From a virus: a stretch of DNA of 49,963 nt. The position numbers and the translations under genes were made by a program. Position 1 is the first letter of the stretch; each line of letters opens with the position of its first letter. The stretch lies in IMG/VR virus record IMGVR_UViG_3300042450_000746, positions 1 through 49,963 of that record; one strand, 5' to 3'. The notes beneath the pieces were generated by a model. It was not told the origin of the DNA. It made no database searches and saw only the letters and a program-made list of their open reading frames with translations. This document shows, piece after piece, positions 7,401-13,715 of this stretch.

Positions 7401-7936
7401 TTTGTCCACCAATCTTCCCAAGGAAAATCAATCCATACATCCTTCTCTGCCTTGTTAACTTCCATGCCAACGAAATCCATCTTAACATTGCACTTGCTGG
7501 CGAGATTATCTACTAACACAGCAAATTTAACATTGTTATTCCACACTTCTTCCCAGGCTGGATCATCTGGAAAGCAACCACTTGGCCAATCTTTCATGAT
7601 CCAGTTAAGTGTGGTGCCTTGATCGTTGATATCATCTACAATTAAAATGTTTTTAAAAGCAGTATCGCTATCAACTGCACGATCCTTGGACAACGGTCCT
7701 AGAGCATCTTCAGCCATCCATAAATTACTCTCCGGACCAATCTCACTATCTCGTAGACTTACATTGAGAGTATGTAACGGAATATTAAAATATTGACTGA
7801 TCATAACAGCAGGAATCAATCCCCCTCGAGTAATTCCTACAATATAATCGGGCCTCCACGTTCCTATAGCAAGCTCTCTACAAATCTTGCCGACTAGTCC
7901 GGTTACTTCATGCTGGTTGATTTTGAGTTTGTTCAT
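7397..7936 (-). CDS. Purine-type phosphoribosyltransferase
   Basis: 179 aa. The PRPP-binding loop is ILIVDDINDQGTTL (about residues 96-109) and an N-terminal YIVGITRGGLIPAVMIS holds the Arg-Gly pyrophosphate loop. Both fit type I phosphoribosyltransferases of the xanthine/hypoxanthine-guanine group, which salvage a base onto PRPP. The base used is not readable; a deazaguanine is conceivable given folE/queE/dpdA nearby, but this is a guess. The start at 7936 has an AAGGA site and overlaps the upstream cupin gene by 29 bases. Confidence 0.85.
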   Translation of the reverse strand: MNKLKINQHEVTGLVGKICRELAIGTWRPDYIVGITRGGLIPAVMISQYFNIPLHTLNVSLRDSEIGPESNLWMAEDALGPLSKDRAVDSDTAFKNILIVDDINDQGTTLNWIMKDWPSGCFPDDPAWEEVWNNNVKFAVLVDNLASKCNVKMDFVGMEVNKAEKDVWIDFPWEDWWTK

Positions 7937-8375
7937 TTCTATCCTTGAGATATTGTTCGTGTTGTATCCATTTGTTGTTGACTAAAAATCCCCATTCACG
8001 TTTATGCGGGCCAGGCATGAATAGGGTCCAAGCAGTTATTCCAGGTTGAAGTTCGATGCGATGATAGCTATTAGAACCACAAATACGGAAGTGACCAGGA
8101 CCCCGCCAATGCTTGGTCTCTCCAATCATTTGGCCATTTTCGAAATTAGGAGTATATTCATAGTATCCACCTTTTAGTATCAGTGTAGCATAGGGCCACG
8201 GATGATCATGAACATCGTCAGGATCACCTTTGAGGAATTTATGTAAAAATACGTTGAATGGAAAACGATCTCTTTCTTTCAAGAAGAGATAATACCGTTC
8301 GAGATACGGTTCGTTATTAACACGATCATAAATGATACGCTTGCGGCCCAGTCGTTCAAGCAGTTTCAAAAACAT
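7908..8375 (-). CDS. Cupin-fold protein
   Basis: 155 aa with a cupin-like core: FLKGDPDDVHDHPWPYATLI then LKGGYYEYTP, the HxH-G-E/Y pattern of motif 1, followed by FRICGSNSYHRIEL and AWTLFMPGP for motif 2. Candidate metal ligands are the two His of VHDH and the His of SYHRI. Cupins include dioxygenases, isomerases and sugar-binding proteins, so the reaction cannot be told. Overlaps both neighbours, which are nucleic acid enzymes. Confidence 0.75.
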   Translation of the reverse strand: MFLKLLERLGRKRIIYDRVNNEPYLERYYLFLKERDRFPFNVFLHKFLKGDPDDVHDHPWPYATLILKGGYYEYTPNFENGQMIGETKHWRGPGHFRICGSNSYHRIELQPGITAWTLFMPGPHKREWGFLVNNKWIQHEQYLKDRNEQTQNQPA

Positions 8376-8775
8376 TATTAACTTCTTCCTTGAGATATCT
8401 TATCAGTTCTTTATCTGTGGGCGATACACTATAATTGTTCTTGTAAAAAATCTCATAGCTGTCGCTGCCGTATTTTCCAATGCCATATAACATTGTAGCA
8501 TCATTTCCGTCCCAAGTCAAATAGTCTTGACTCATTCTAATCAATCGAGTATAACGAACATTAACCATTCCGAGTGGTTGGATTATGCTTTTGACAAACT
8601 CTTCGTCTGCTTGTAGCAATGCCAGTGCTGTAGGAAACCAATATAGAAATTCTGGCAGAGTGGTCTTCACAGCTTTGCGACCAGTTTGATTTAACATAAT
8701 TACCCCAACAAAATGCTGCCAAGCATTGTCAACTTGTTGTTGCACCATTAGATCGTCACGTAGAGGTTTAATCAT
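8356..8775 (-). CDS. HhH-GPD DNA glycosylase, MBD4-like
   Basis: 139 aa that align by eye with the catalytic domain of the MBD4/endonuclease III superfamily. VGVIMLNQTGRKAV matches the first helix, IIQPLGMVNVRYTRLI the substrate helix, LYGIGKYGSDSY (96-107) the helix-hairpin-helix, and SPTDKELIRYL carries the expected catalytic Asp (D121). There is no C-terminal Fe-S cysteine cluster. MBD4 removes T or U opposite G; the phage substrate is unknown. Its place near a base-modification pathway suggests a role in repair or in attacking unmodified DNA. Confidence 0.78.
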   Translation of the reverse strand: MIKPLRDDLMVQQQVDNAWQHFVGVIMLNQTGRKAVKTTLPEFLYWFPTALALLQADEEFVKSIIQPLGMVNVRYTRLIRMSQDYLTWDGNDATMLYGIGKYGSDSYEIFYKNNYSVSPTDKELIRYLKEEVNNVFETA

Positions 8776-8990
8776 TCTACATCCTCGTCAAACCATTCAT
8801 CAACTTGACGTTCTGCTTCTTCTCGGGTCATTGCATGAACAAAGATTCTAGCAGGTTCTCCGACAGTGTGCTGAATATTAAACTTTATCACACCAGCGGG
8901 GATAAGATTCCAATCTCGTTCTACAACAAACTCTTGTAGATGCTTCATTCTGTGTATTAAATTATCTGTAAGATCTTTGGCTGTGTTCAT
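8772..8990 (-). CDS. Small hypothetical protein
   Basis: 72 aa from the ATG at 8990 ([20 protein letters not shown]), which overlaps the upstream TGA as ATGA. The longer frame upstream is the shadow of the neighbouring gene. A helical first half is followed by strands and an acidic tail RQVDEWFDEDVE. It is coupled to the glycosylase gene by a 4-base overlap. Function unknown. Confidence 0.6.
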   Translation of the reverse strand: MNTAKDLTDNLIHRMKHLQEFVVERDWNLIPAGVIKFNIQHTVGEPARIFVHAMTREEAERQVDEWFDEDVE

Positions 8991-9181
8991 TGCTGTCCCC
9001 GAACTATATTCTTGTTCTCTGTTTCGGCATCTTGACGCAGTTGATCTTCCATCCACAACATTTTTTGATGTTGATACATTTCTTCTGAAAGTCCATGCCA
9101 TCCACAGCATTTACCAGTCGGGCTTCGGCCGCATCCGCATTTACCAAATTCTTCTGCATTTTCTTTAACTCTTATTTGCAT
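8987..9181 (-). CDS. Small CDGSH-like Cys/His motif protein
   Basis: 64 aa from the ATG at 9181, chosen for its AAGGA site. The segment [15 protein letters not shown] (about residues 14-28) has C-x-C, then Ser, then C-C-G-W-H. This resembles the CDGSH 2Fe-2S signature C-x-C-x2-S-x3-P-x-C-D-G-S-H, with one residue fewer before the third Cys and CDGSH changed to CCGWH. The rest is helical. An Fe-S or zinc site is plausible, not shown. It is coupled to its downstream neighbour. Confidence 0.65.
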   Translation of the reverse strand: MQIRVKENAEEFGKCGCGRSPTGKCCGWHGLSEEMYQHQKMLWMEDQLRQDAETENKNIVRGQQ

Positions 9182-9189
9182 AATATTCC

Positions 9190-9675
9190 TTAAGTTGGGA
9201 AGGGCCACGCTTTACTTGGCTCTGGTCGAGTTTTTAATTTTACATTCTCTTCAATAACGTCACCTGTTATTTCATCACACAGGTCAACTTGATACGGTGC
9301 AATGATATGCACTGCACAATCTTCTTCTGACCAATCATGTTCGCCGTCATAGAGCCAACCTGCACCACCTTCGTAGTAGAGTTCTTTGAGTTCTTGTTGC
9401 TCTAATTCGCTAATGTCATCACTGAATTCCCACTCAACACTGACACTGTCGTCAAACTCACAACCCCAACCACAATCGGTTCGAGCATAGGCAACAGGAT
9501 CACCTTCCCAGGGAAGATTGCAATCTAAATCACCTTCAACAAAGCCTTGTCCCCAACGATAGGTTTCGTCAATGTTAAACCAACTGATGCTATCATCTGG
9601 ATTCTTACGATACATTTCTACATGGTAGACAATGCTTTTCTTTTCCAGTGGTTTGATTACATATACTTGACTCAT
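9190..9675 (-). CDS. Acidic hypothetical protein
   Basis: 161 aa, very acidic and Trp/Tyr-rich (for example DDSVSVEWEFSDDISELEQQ and YYEGGAGWLYDGEHDW). The low charge and many aromatics are reminiscent of phage DNA-mimic or inhibitor proteins, but no such family is recognised. It ends within the ribosome site of the next gene. Function unknown. Confidence 0.6.
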   Translation of the reverse strand: MSQVYVIKPLEKKSIVYHVEMYRKNPDDSISWFNIDETYRWGQGFVEGDLDCNLPWEGDPVAYARTDCGWGCEFDDSVSVEWEFSDDISELEQQELKELYYEGGAGWLYDGEHDWSEEDCAVHIIAPYQVDLCDEITGDVIEENVKLKTRPEPSKAWPFPT

Positions 9676-9849
9676 TTAAATTCCCTTGTAAGCATCAAGA
9701 ATAAGAGCACCGCCAATTGTAAATCCTACAATAGCAAGTCCGTAGTTACCGTTAACTAACGCACTCAATCCAGATAGTAAGTTTAGTCCGCCGATTGTAA
9801 GGCTAATTTCTTTTCTGTTACGGCCAACCCATATAAAAAATTTATCCAT
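9676..9849 (-). CDS. Small membrane protein (57 aa)
   Basis: Found in the gap before folE. 57 aa: a basic N-terminus MDKFFIWVGRNRKEISLTIG followed by two hydrophobic stretches, about 17-32 and 37-54 (YGLAIVGFTIGGALILDAYK). The ATG forms TAATG with the preceding tiny gene, and GGAAAT lies upstream. A two-span membrane protein is likely; the role is unknown. Confidence 0.65.
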   Translation of the reverse strand: MDKFFIWVGRNRKEISLTIGGLNLLSGLSALVNGNYGLAIVGFTIGGALILDAYKGI

Positions 9850-9962
9850 TATATTTCCTTAATAAAGTATTTTGATGCAGGGTATTGCACCTGCAACCAC
9901 TCTAACAAGCCCGCTTCAACTGGTAAGCGAACGCTATCAAACTTGTTAGTAATGTATCTCAT
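9849..9962 (-). CDS. Tiny protein (37 aa) directly after folE
   Basis: 37 aa, MRYITNKFDSVRLPVEAGLL followed by EWLQVQYPASKYFIKEI. The ATG overlaps the folE stop as ATGA and its stop overlaps the next ATG as TAATG. This exact tiling on both sides is the main evidence that it is translated. No ribosome site of its own is clear. No function can be assigned. Confidence 0.55.
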   Translation of the reverse strand: MRYITNKFDSVRLPVEAGLLEWLQVQYPASKYFIKEI

Positions 9963-10705
9963 CGTGGCGAAAATTCTTGCTGCATTTTAATATTGTCAAA
10001 GAATTCTTTCTTTGTTCCTGGATCATCTTTAAATGCACCTTTGAGTACAGTGGTCTGTGTTAGACTCGAATGCGCCATAATGCCACGATTCTCACAGCAA
10101 CCGTGAGTGGCTTGTATGTATACTCCGATGTTTTCACTATCTGTAGCTCGACTTATTTCTCTTGCAATATCATTGCAGAGTTCTTCCTGGAGAGTGCCAC
10201 GCCTAGCGCACCACTGAGCAATACGAGTATACTTGCTAAGGCCAATAAGTTTGTTGGCAGCAATGATACCAATATAAGCCACCCCAGATACAGGCTGGTG
10301 ATGATGACTACACATACTACGCAATTCACTTCTAACAACCAACATTCCTTCATATCTATCCTCACTATCATTCGGAAACGCTGTTGCATCTGGAGCAGGG
10401 TCGTATCTACCTGACATGATTTCATTAAAATACATTTTAGCAAGTCTACGTGCTGTGCCTTTACTGTTGGGATCATTTTCACGATCAATAAGCAAACTGT
10501 CTAGCACTTGTTCAAATGCAGGAGTTGCTTCGTCAATTAATTTTTCTAAGTCGCCGTCATGCAGATAATCACTGATGTTGTCACCGGCCCAGAAACGCTT
10601 GCCTTCACGTTTCATCTTAAAACGAATGTGATCACCTAGATATGCTTCTTTATATCCGCCATCGCCTGCCATTGCGTCCAGGCCTGTTTCTGTTTTATTT
10701 GTCAA
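9959..10705 (-). CDS. folE: GTP cyclohydrolase I
   Basis: 248 aa; makes 7,8-dihydroneopterin triphosphate from GTP, the first step of both folate and 7-deazaguanine synthesis. Zinc ligands are visible as the C and H of RSMCSHHHQPVSG and the Cys of THGCCENRGIM. The catalytic region also includes IGLSKYTRIAQWCARRGTLQ. It starts at TTG 10705, supported by a GGAG site 8 bases upstream; an ATG lies 11 codons in. In this window the matching later enzymes are the QueD-like protein and QueE, so the deazaguanine route is favoured over folate. Confidence 0.95.
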   Translation of the reverse strand: MTNKTETGLDAMAGDGGYKEAYLGDHIRFKMKREGKRFWAGDNISDYLHDGDLEKLIDEATPAFEQVLDSLLIDRENDPNSKGTARRLAKMYFNEIMSGRYDPAPDATAFPNDSEDRYEGMLVVRSELRSMCSHHHQPVSGVAYIGIIAANKLIGLSKYTRIAQWCARRGTLQEELCNDIAREISRATDSENIGVYIQATHGCCENRGIMAHSSLTQTTVLKGAFKDDPGTKKEFFDNIKMQQEFSPR

Positions 10706-10721
10706 TTTATTCTCCGAGTTA

Positions 10722-10737
10722 ATGACGTGGATGTCAT
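10722..10737 (-). promoter_or_regulatory. Short hairpin in the folE leader
   Basis: ATGAC-ATCCAC-GTCAT on the minus strand gives a 5-bp stem with a 6-base loop just upstream of the folE ribosome site and TTG start. It could affect ribosome access, but the stem is short and AT-rich and may be chance. Confidence 0.3.
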
Positions 10738-10744
10738 ATAATAG

Positions 10745-11809
10745 TTATTTTAACATCTCTAATAGTTTATTACAACTAAAAAAGTTTTCTTGTAGTATAG
10801 CTACCTGTTTATTTAGGCTAGGCAGTCGAGTTTCGTAATTATCCATATGCTGGATTATTTCTCTACAAATATCTGGACGATATACAGTATATGCATCGTA
10901 GCTCTCAGTCCATTTGCTAGGATACTTAAATGTATCTAAAGCCATTTCACTATAGCTGAGTCTATCAGGAACCATAGGAATGGCACCTACAATAGCACCT
11001 TCATACCAACTGATGCCTAGGGTTTCTTGCAGGTTTGCACTAAACACCAATTTGGCTTCGCCTAGCAAATTATGATATTCGTTTTTTGTTAGTTGTTGAT
11101 CTTGACAGACGACAAATTCATATTGCGGTAAGTGTTCTTTCAAGTCACGAAAGATTTCAACCTGTTTCTCTGGAGCGATACGATGCGGGAACAAGATAAG
11201 ATCACGTTTAGTCATGTTTTTATACATTGTTAACGTGTCCTCCATATACTCCATAGGCCAACCTGTGCGCACAATCTTAGTATCATATAGTTTTTTTGCT
11301 GGAGTAAATCCTAACAAATTTTCACAAAACATGTCAATATGAAACTGTGTAGCAAAGTAGTTGTGATCAAACGCATGATAGAAACTTTGTTCAGCATTTC
11401 TAACCCAGGGTTTATTTCCTACAAGGCGTCCTAAGAAGTCTTGCGGATCATATGAGCCAGCATGCCAAAGACCATGTGTAGTTACTGGAATTCCCAGTAG
11501 CTCACTCATATACTTTAAATTTATGATACCAGGATGCCAAGCATCAGTAAAGATAAAGTGATCGCCGGGATGAATGGATCCGTTACAAAATAACCTACCC
11601 ATTTGTTCAATTTGACTAGCCTTGTAGATATTCGTGCCGCCAAAGTTGAGAAATGCTCCAGGAGTGGTAGCACTAGGAATGTCCGTAGGACCTGATATAA
11701 TGTTGACATGGTGCCCTGCTTTTTTAAGGATTGCCGGCACGTGAGTTTTCCACTGACCCGTATATCTAGTCTCTACTGCTTCAAGATCAATGAGAAAAAC
11801 TCGTGCCAT
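10745..11809 (-). CDS. GT-B fold glycosyltransferase (group 1-like)
   Basis: 354 aa. The C-terminal half has the nucleotide-sugar-binding layout of GT4-type enzymes: LILFPHRIAPEKQVEIFRDL, then FVVCQDQQL, then SANLQETLGISWYEGAIVGA with the E-x7-E-like pair. The N-terminal half has HVNIISGP and HFIFTDAWHPG typical of the acceptor domain. The acceptor is unknown: DNA bases, a virion protein or host glycan are all possible. It lies directly upstream of folE, so decoration of a modified base is a reasonable but unproven idea. Confidence 0.8.
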   Translation of the reverse strand: MARVFLIDLEAVETRYTGQWKTHVPAILKKAGHHVNIISGPTDIPSATTPGAFLNFGGTNIYKASQIEQMGRLFCNGSIHPGDHFIFTDAWHPGIINLKYMSELLGIPVTTHGLWHAGSYDPQDFLGRLVGNKPWVRNAEQSFYHAFDHNYFATQFHIDMFCENLLGFTPAKKLYDTKIVRTGWPMEYMEDTLTMYKNMTKRDLILFPHRIAPEKQVEIFRDLKEHLPQYEFVVCQDQQLTKNEYHNLLGEAKLVFSANLQETLGISWYEGAIVGAIPMVPDRLSYSEMALDTFKYPSKWTESYDAYTVYRPDICREIIQHMDNYETRLPSLNKQVAILQENFFSCNKLLEMLK

Positions 11810-11812
11810 TAA

Positions 11813-12037
11813 TTAACCTCTTTTTTGAAAGTGTGGTCTGTTGCCTTGATATGGACGTCTTGGCCGTTTGCTGGCAAGATAGGATCCATAGTTTTGACTA
11901 TCCCTGCGATAGAGATCTGCAGGATTAAAATCGCAGAGTTGAAATCTGCACCAATCGTGGTAGGCCTCGAGGTCCTCCCACACCTTTACAACGTCAGGAC
12001 GATTTTCAAAGTACCTGTAGTCCTTGTAGTTTTTCAT
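11813..12037 (-). CDS. Small basic hypothetical protein
   Basis: 74 aa with two halves: an aromatic, acidic N-terminus (MKNYKDYRYFENRPDVVKVW) and a basic, Arg/Pro-rich C-terminus (KRPRRPYQGNRPHFQKRG) that may contact nucleic acid. It sits between the QueD-like and glycosyltransferase genes. No family with a function recognised. Confidence 0.6.
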   Translation of the reverse strand: MKNYKDYRYFENRPDVVKVWEDLEAYHDWCRFQLCDFNPADLYRRDSQNYGSYLASKRPRRPYQGNRPHFQKRG

Positions 12038-12048
12038 CGATGTTCCTT

Positions 12049-12438
12049 TTAGTATTTGATGAATGAACCATTTTCTCCGTCTTCGGAGACCTCAATCCAA
12101 ATCTCGCGACCTGGATACTTTTTGCTAATGACGTCATATAAGTCGCCTGACATCATTTCACAACTCTTATAATCTAAACTTAGTGTAGCATCTTTGTAGA
12201 GATTTAGCAACCATCGTTTAAACTGAATAAACTCAATATCACGATCATCGTGTGTAACGCCAATCCAAACTTTGAAGTGAAAGATGTGACGATGCGGATA
12301 ACCTAGAAAACTTACATCATATTCATCACCTGTAGCAAGTGCTGGGTCTGTAAGTGCAGCTGGATATTTGTGCATACCTTCTTTCTGAAAGGTAACCCAA
12401 ATCATTTTGTTAGGTCTAACGTCTTGTCGAATGTTCAT
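12049..12438 (-). CDS. queD: Divergent QueD / 6-pyruvoyl-tetrahydropterin-synthase-like protein
   Basis: 129 aa, the usual length for QueD (about 120), which makes 6-carboxytetrahydropterin from dihydroneopterin triphosphate. H23 and the pair H49/H51 in GYPHRHIFHFKV would replace the zinc-binding His and HGH motif. SCEMMSGDLYDVI matches the T-x-E-N-L helix, and EVSEDGENGSF matches the C-terminal E-T-x-x-x-x-A. The catalytic Cys four residues before HGH is absent, so either chemistry or function may differ. Context (folE, queE, dpdA) supports QueD. Starts with an ATG followed by a 4-base overlap with the upstream gene. Confidence 0.7.
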   Translation of the reverse strand: MNIRQDVRPNKMIWVTFQKEGMHKYPAALTDPALATGDEYDVSFLGYPHRHIFHFKVWIGVTHDDRDIEFIQFKRWLLNLYKDATLSLDYKSCEMMSGDLYDVISKKYPGREIWIEVSEDGENGSFIKY

Positions 12439-12809
12439 CTTAGTTGTTCCATGGTTATAATTTTAGATAATTCTTCACCGAGATCTTTATCTTCAGTGAC
12501 CACATGTAGACTGTGTCGATTCTCATCGTTCTTTCGGTCATACTTAGTAGTTTCAATGATAGTACCGCCACTAGCGCCATAGACATTTAGTCGAAAACCT
12601 TGTGATGCAATGTTTAGGCCTTCGCTGTCAACTGAAATAAGCTGATTACTGTAATCTTCTTCGTCGTTCATTAGCCAGTTGCGAATTTTTTGTTTAAATG
12701 TTAATTTCATAGGTTTCTTTTCTACTACACTTCTTGCACGATTAATTTTATTAGCACCGCGGATTCTTGGAACCTTTGTCACCGATGCTACTGCGTAGCC
12801 ACCACTCAT
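12435..12809 (-). CDS. Conserved phage hypothetical protein
   Basis: 124 aa. Residues 1-33 are basic (RIRGANKINRARSVVEKKP), then a KLTFKQKIRNWL helix and a beta-rich domain with NIASQGFRLNVYGASGGTII. The ATG at 12809 overlaps the upstream stop as ATGA; an internal ATG (residue 34) is an alternative start with a poor ribosome site. No known function; it is coupled to the QueD-like gene. Confidence 0.6.
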   Translation of the reverse strand: MSGGYAVASVTKVPRIRGANKINRARSVVEKKPMKLTFKQKIRNWLMNDEEDYSNQLISVDSEGLNIASQGFRLNVYGASGGTIIETTKYDRKNDENRHSLHVVTEDKDLGEELSKIITMEQLR

Positions 12810-13339
12810 TTGATAATCTCATCTTTACCATATTGATCCCAACTAGTAAACTTATTTCTATCTAGTAGGTCATGGAGGTTATGGCACCACACTCCGTGAT
12901 TAGTTGCTTTAAAGTCTTTGTCATCAATTTTCAGCGTAGCGTTATAGCCTAGTTGATTAATATAAGGTAATTTTACACTAATCTGCGGAATAAATCTACG
13001 CTTTTCGGTAAGACCACTTTCAAGCAATCCTTCCGTTTCACGAACATCAAAGTCTAAGGTACACCAAAATTCGTCCTCTGCATCTAAGCAGACATAGATC
13101 ATATCTTCCCAAGGACGCCATGTTTCTGTATCGTTAACACCATTAGTCTTAAAACTTTGATTAGCACCAAAGTAAATATGTTTGCACCTGTTGTTACGAG
13201 CCAATTCCATAATAATATATGGATCATGCACACCTACAACAAACAGTGTTTTCATTCCGTAGGCAGGAGTATGTTCAATCTCTACGCCGGTGAAGAAGGT
13301 AATGCTATCAGCAACACCTGAATCGTAATTTCTTTTCAT
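12806..13339 (-). CDS. Conserved hypothetical protein in the deazaguanine cluster
   Basis: 177 aa, begins MKRNYDSGVADSITFFTGVE with HTPAYGMKTLFVVG, then HIYFGANQSFKTNG and an acidic VCLDAEDEFWCTLDFDV. It has an alpha/beta look and conserved-looking polar loops, suggesting an enzyme, but no family is recognised. It is coupled by ATGA overlaps to a tiny zinc-type protein upstream and the QueD-side gene downstream, between dpdA and queD. Participation in deazaguanine handling is an inference from position only. Confidence 0.65.
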   Translation of the reverse strand: MKRNYDSGVADSITFFTGVEIEHTPAYGMKTLFVVGVHDPYIIMELARNNRCKHIYFGANQSFKTNGVNDTETWRPWEDMIYVCLDAEDEFWCTLDFDVRETEGLLESGLTEKRRFIPQISVKLPYINQLGYNATLKIDDKDFKATNHGVWCHNLHDLLDRNKFTSWDQYGKDEIIK

Positions 13340-13482
13340 TTTTTAAATAAATTTTGAATTGATCGGATTAGATTAAGAAATCGAAAATGATAGTCGGTTA
13401 AGAATGGAGTTCGATGCGGACAACGACCTTGTTGCCAATCACAGTTAACTGTGATTTCTTGCCTGCATGTGTCGCATTTCAT
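13336..13482 (-). CDS. Tiny Cys-rich, possible zinc-binding protein (48 aa)
   Basis: 48 aa found in a gap: MKCDTCRQEITVNCDWQQGR then CPHRTPF and a helical basic tail. CxxC with two further Cys and a His in the first 24 residues looks like a treble-clef or ribbon-type zinc site. Both ends tile with neighbours as ATGA overlaps, good evidence for translation. A DNA- or protein-binding adaptor is possible; unproven. Confidence 0.68.
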   Translation of the reverse strand: MKCDTCRQEITVNCDWQQGRCPHRTPFLTDYHFRFLNLIRSIQNLFKK

Positions 13483-13706
13483 AGTTCTAGTCCATTTCTT
13501 CTTGCTTCTTGTTCTGCCTGCGCTTCTTGCATCACTGCTTCGTGCTTGTGTTTAAGTATAACAATATCATCCTTTAAACGCAACCTTTGTTTCTTCAATT
13601 CTTCTATTTTTAGGTCATCAAAGATACCAGTTTTTTCCATACTGTCTATCTGTTTGTCCAAAGCACGGTGAGCTTCTTCTAGATGCTTGATTCTATTTTG
13701 ATACAT
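13479..13706 (-). CDS. DUF465/YdcH-like coiled-coil protein
   Basis: 75 aa, a helical hairpin: MYQNRIKHLEEAHRALDKQI, a GIFDD turn, then LKIEELKKQRLRLKDDIVIL. The length, the central turn and KK-x-R-L-x-LKDDI match the YdcH/DUF465 family of small coiled coils, whose role is unclear. It follows dpdA's gene start region (9-base gap on the downstream side of dpdA) and overlaps the tiny Cys-rich gene. Confidence 0.75.
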   Translation of the reverse strand: MYQNRIKHLEEAHRALDKQIDSMEKTGIFDDLKIEELKKQRLRLKDDIVILKHKHEAVMQEAQAEQEARRNGLEL

Positions 13707-13715
13707 ATCAACTCC

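Noticed and set aside
9855-9960. Possible tRNA between folE and the small membrane protein
   Set aside because: No cloverleaf could be drawn and the stretch is fully explained by a 37-codon gene with ATGA/TAATG overlaps.
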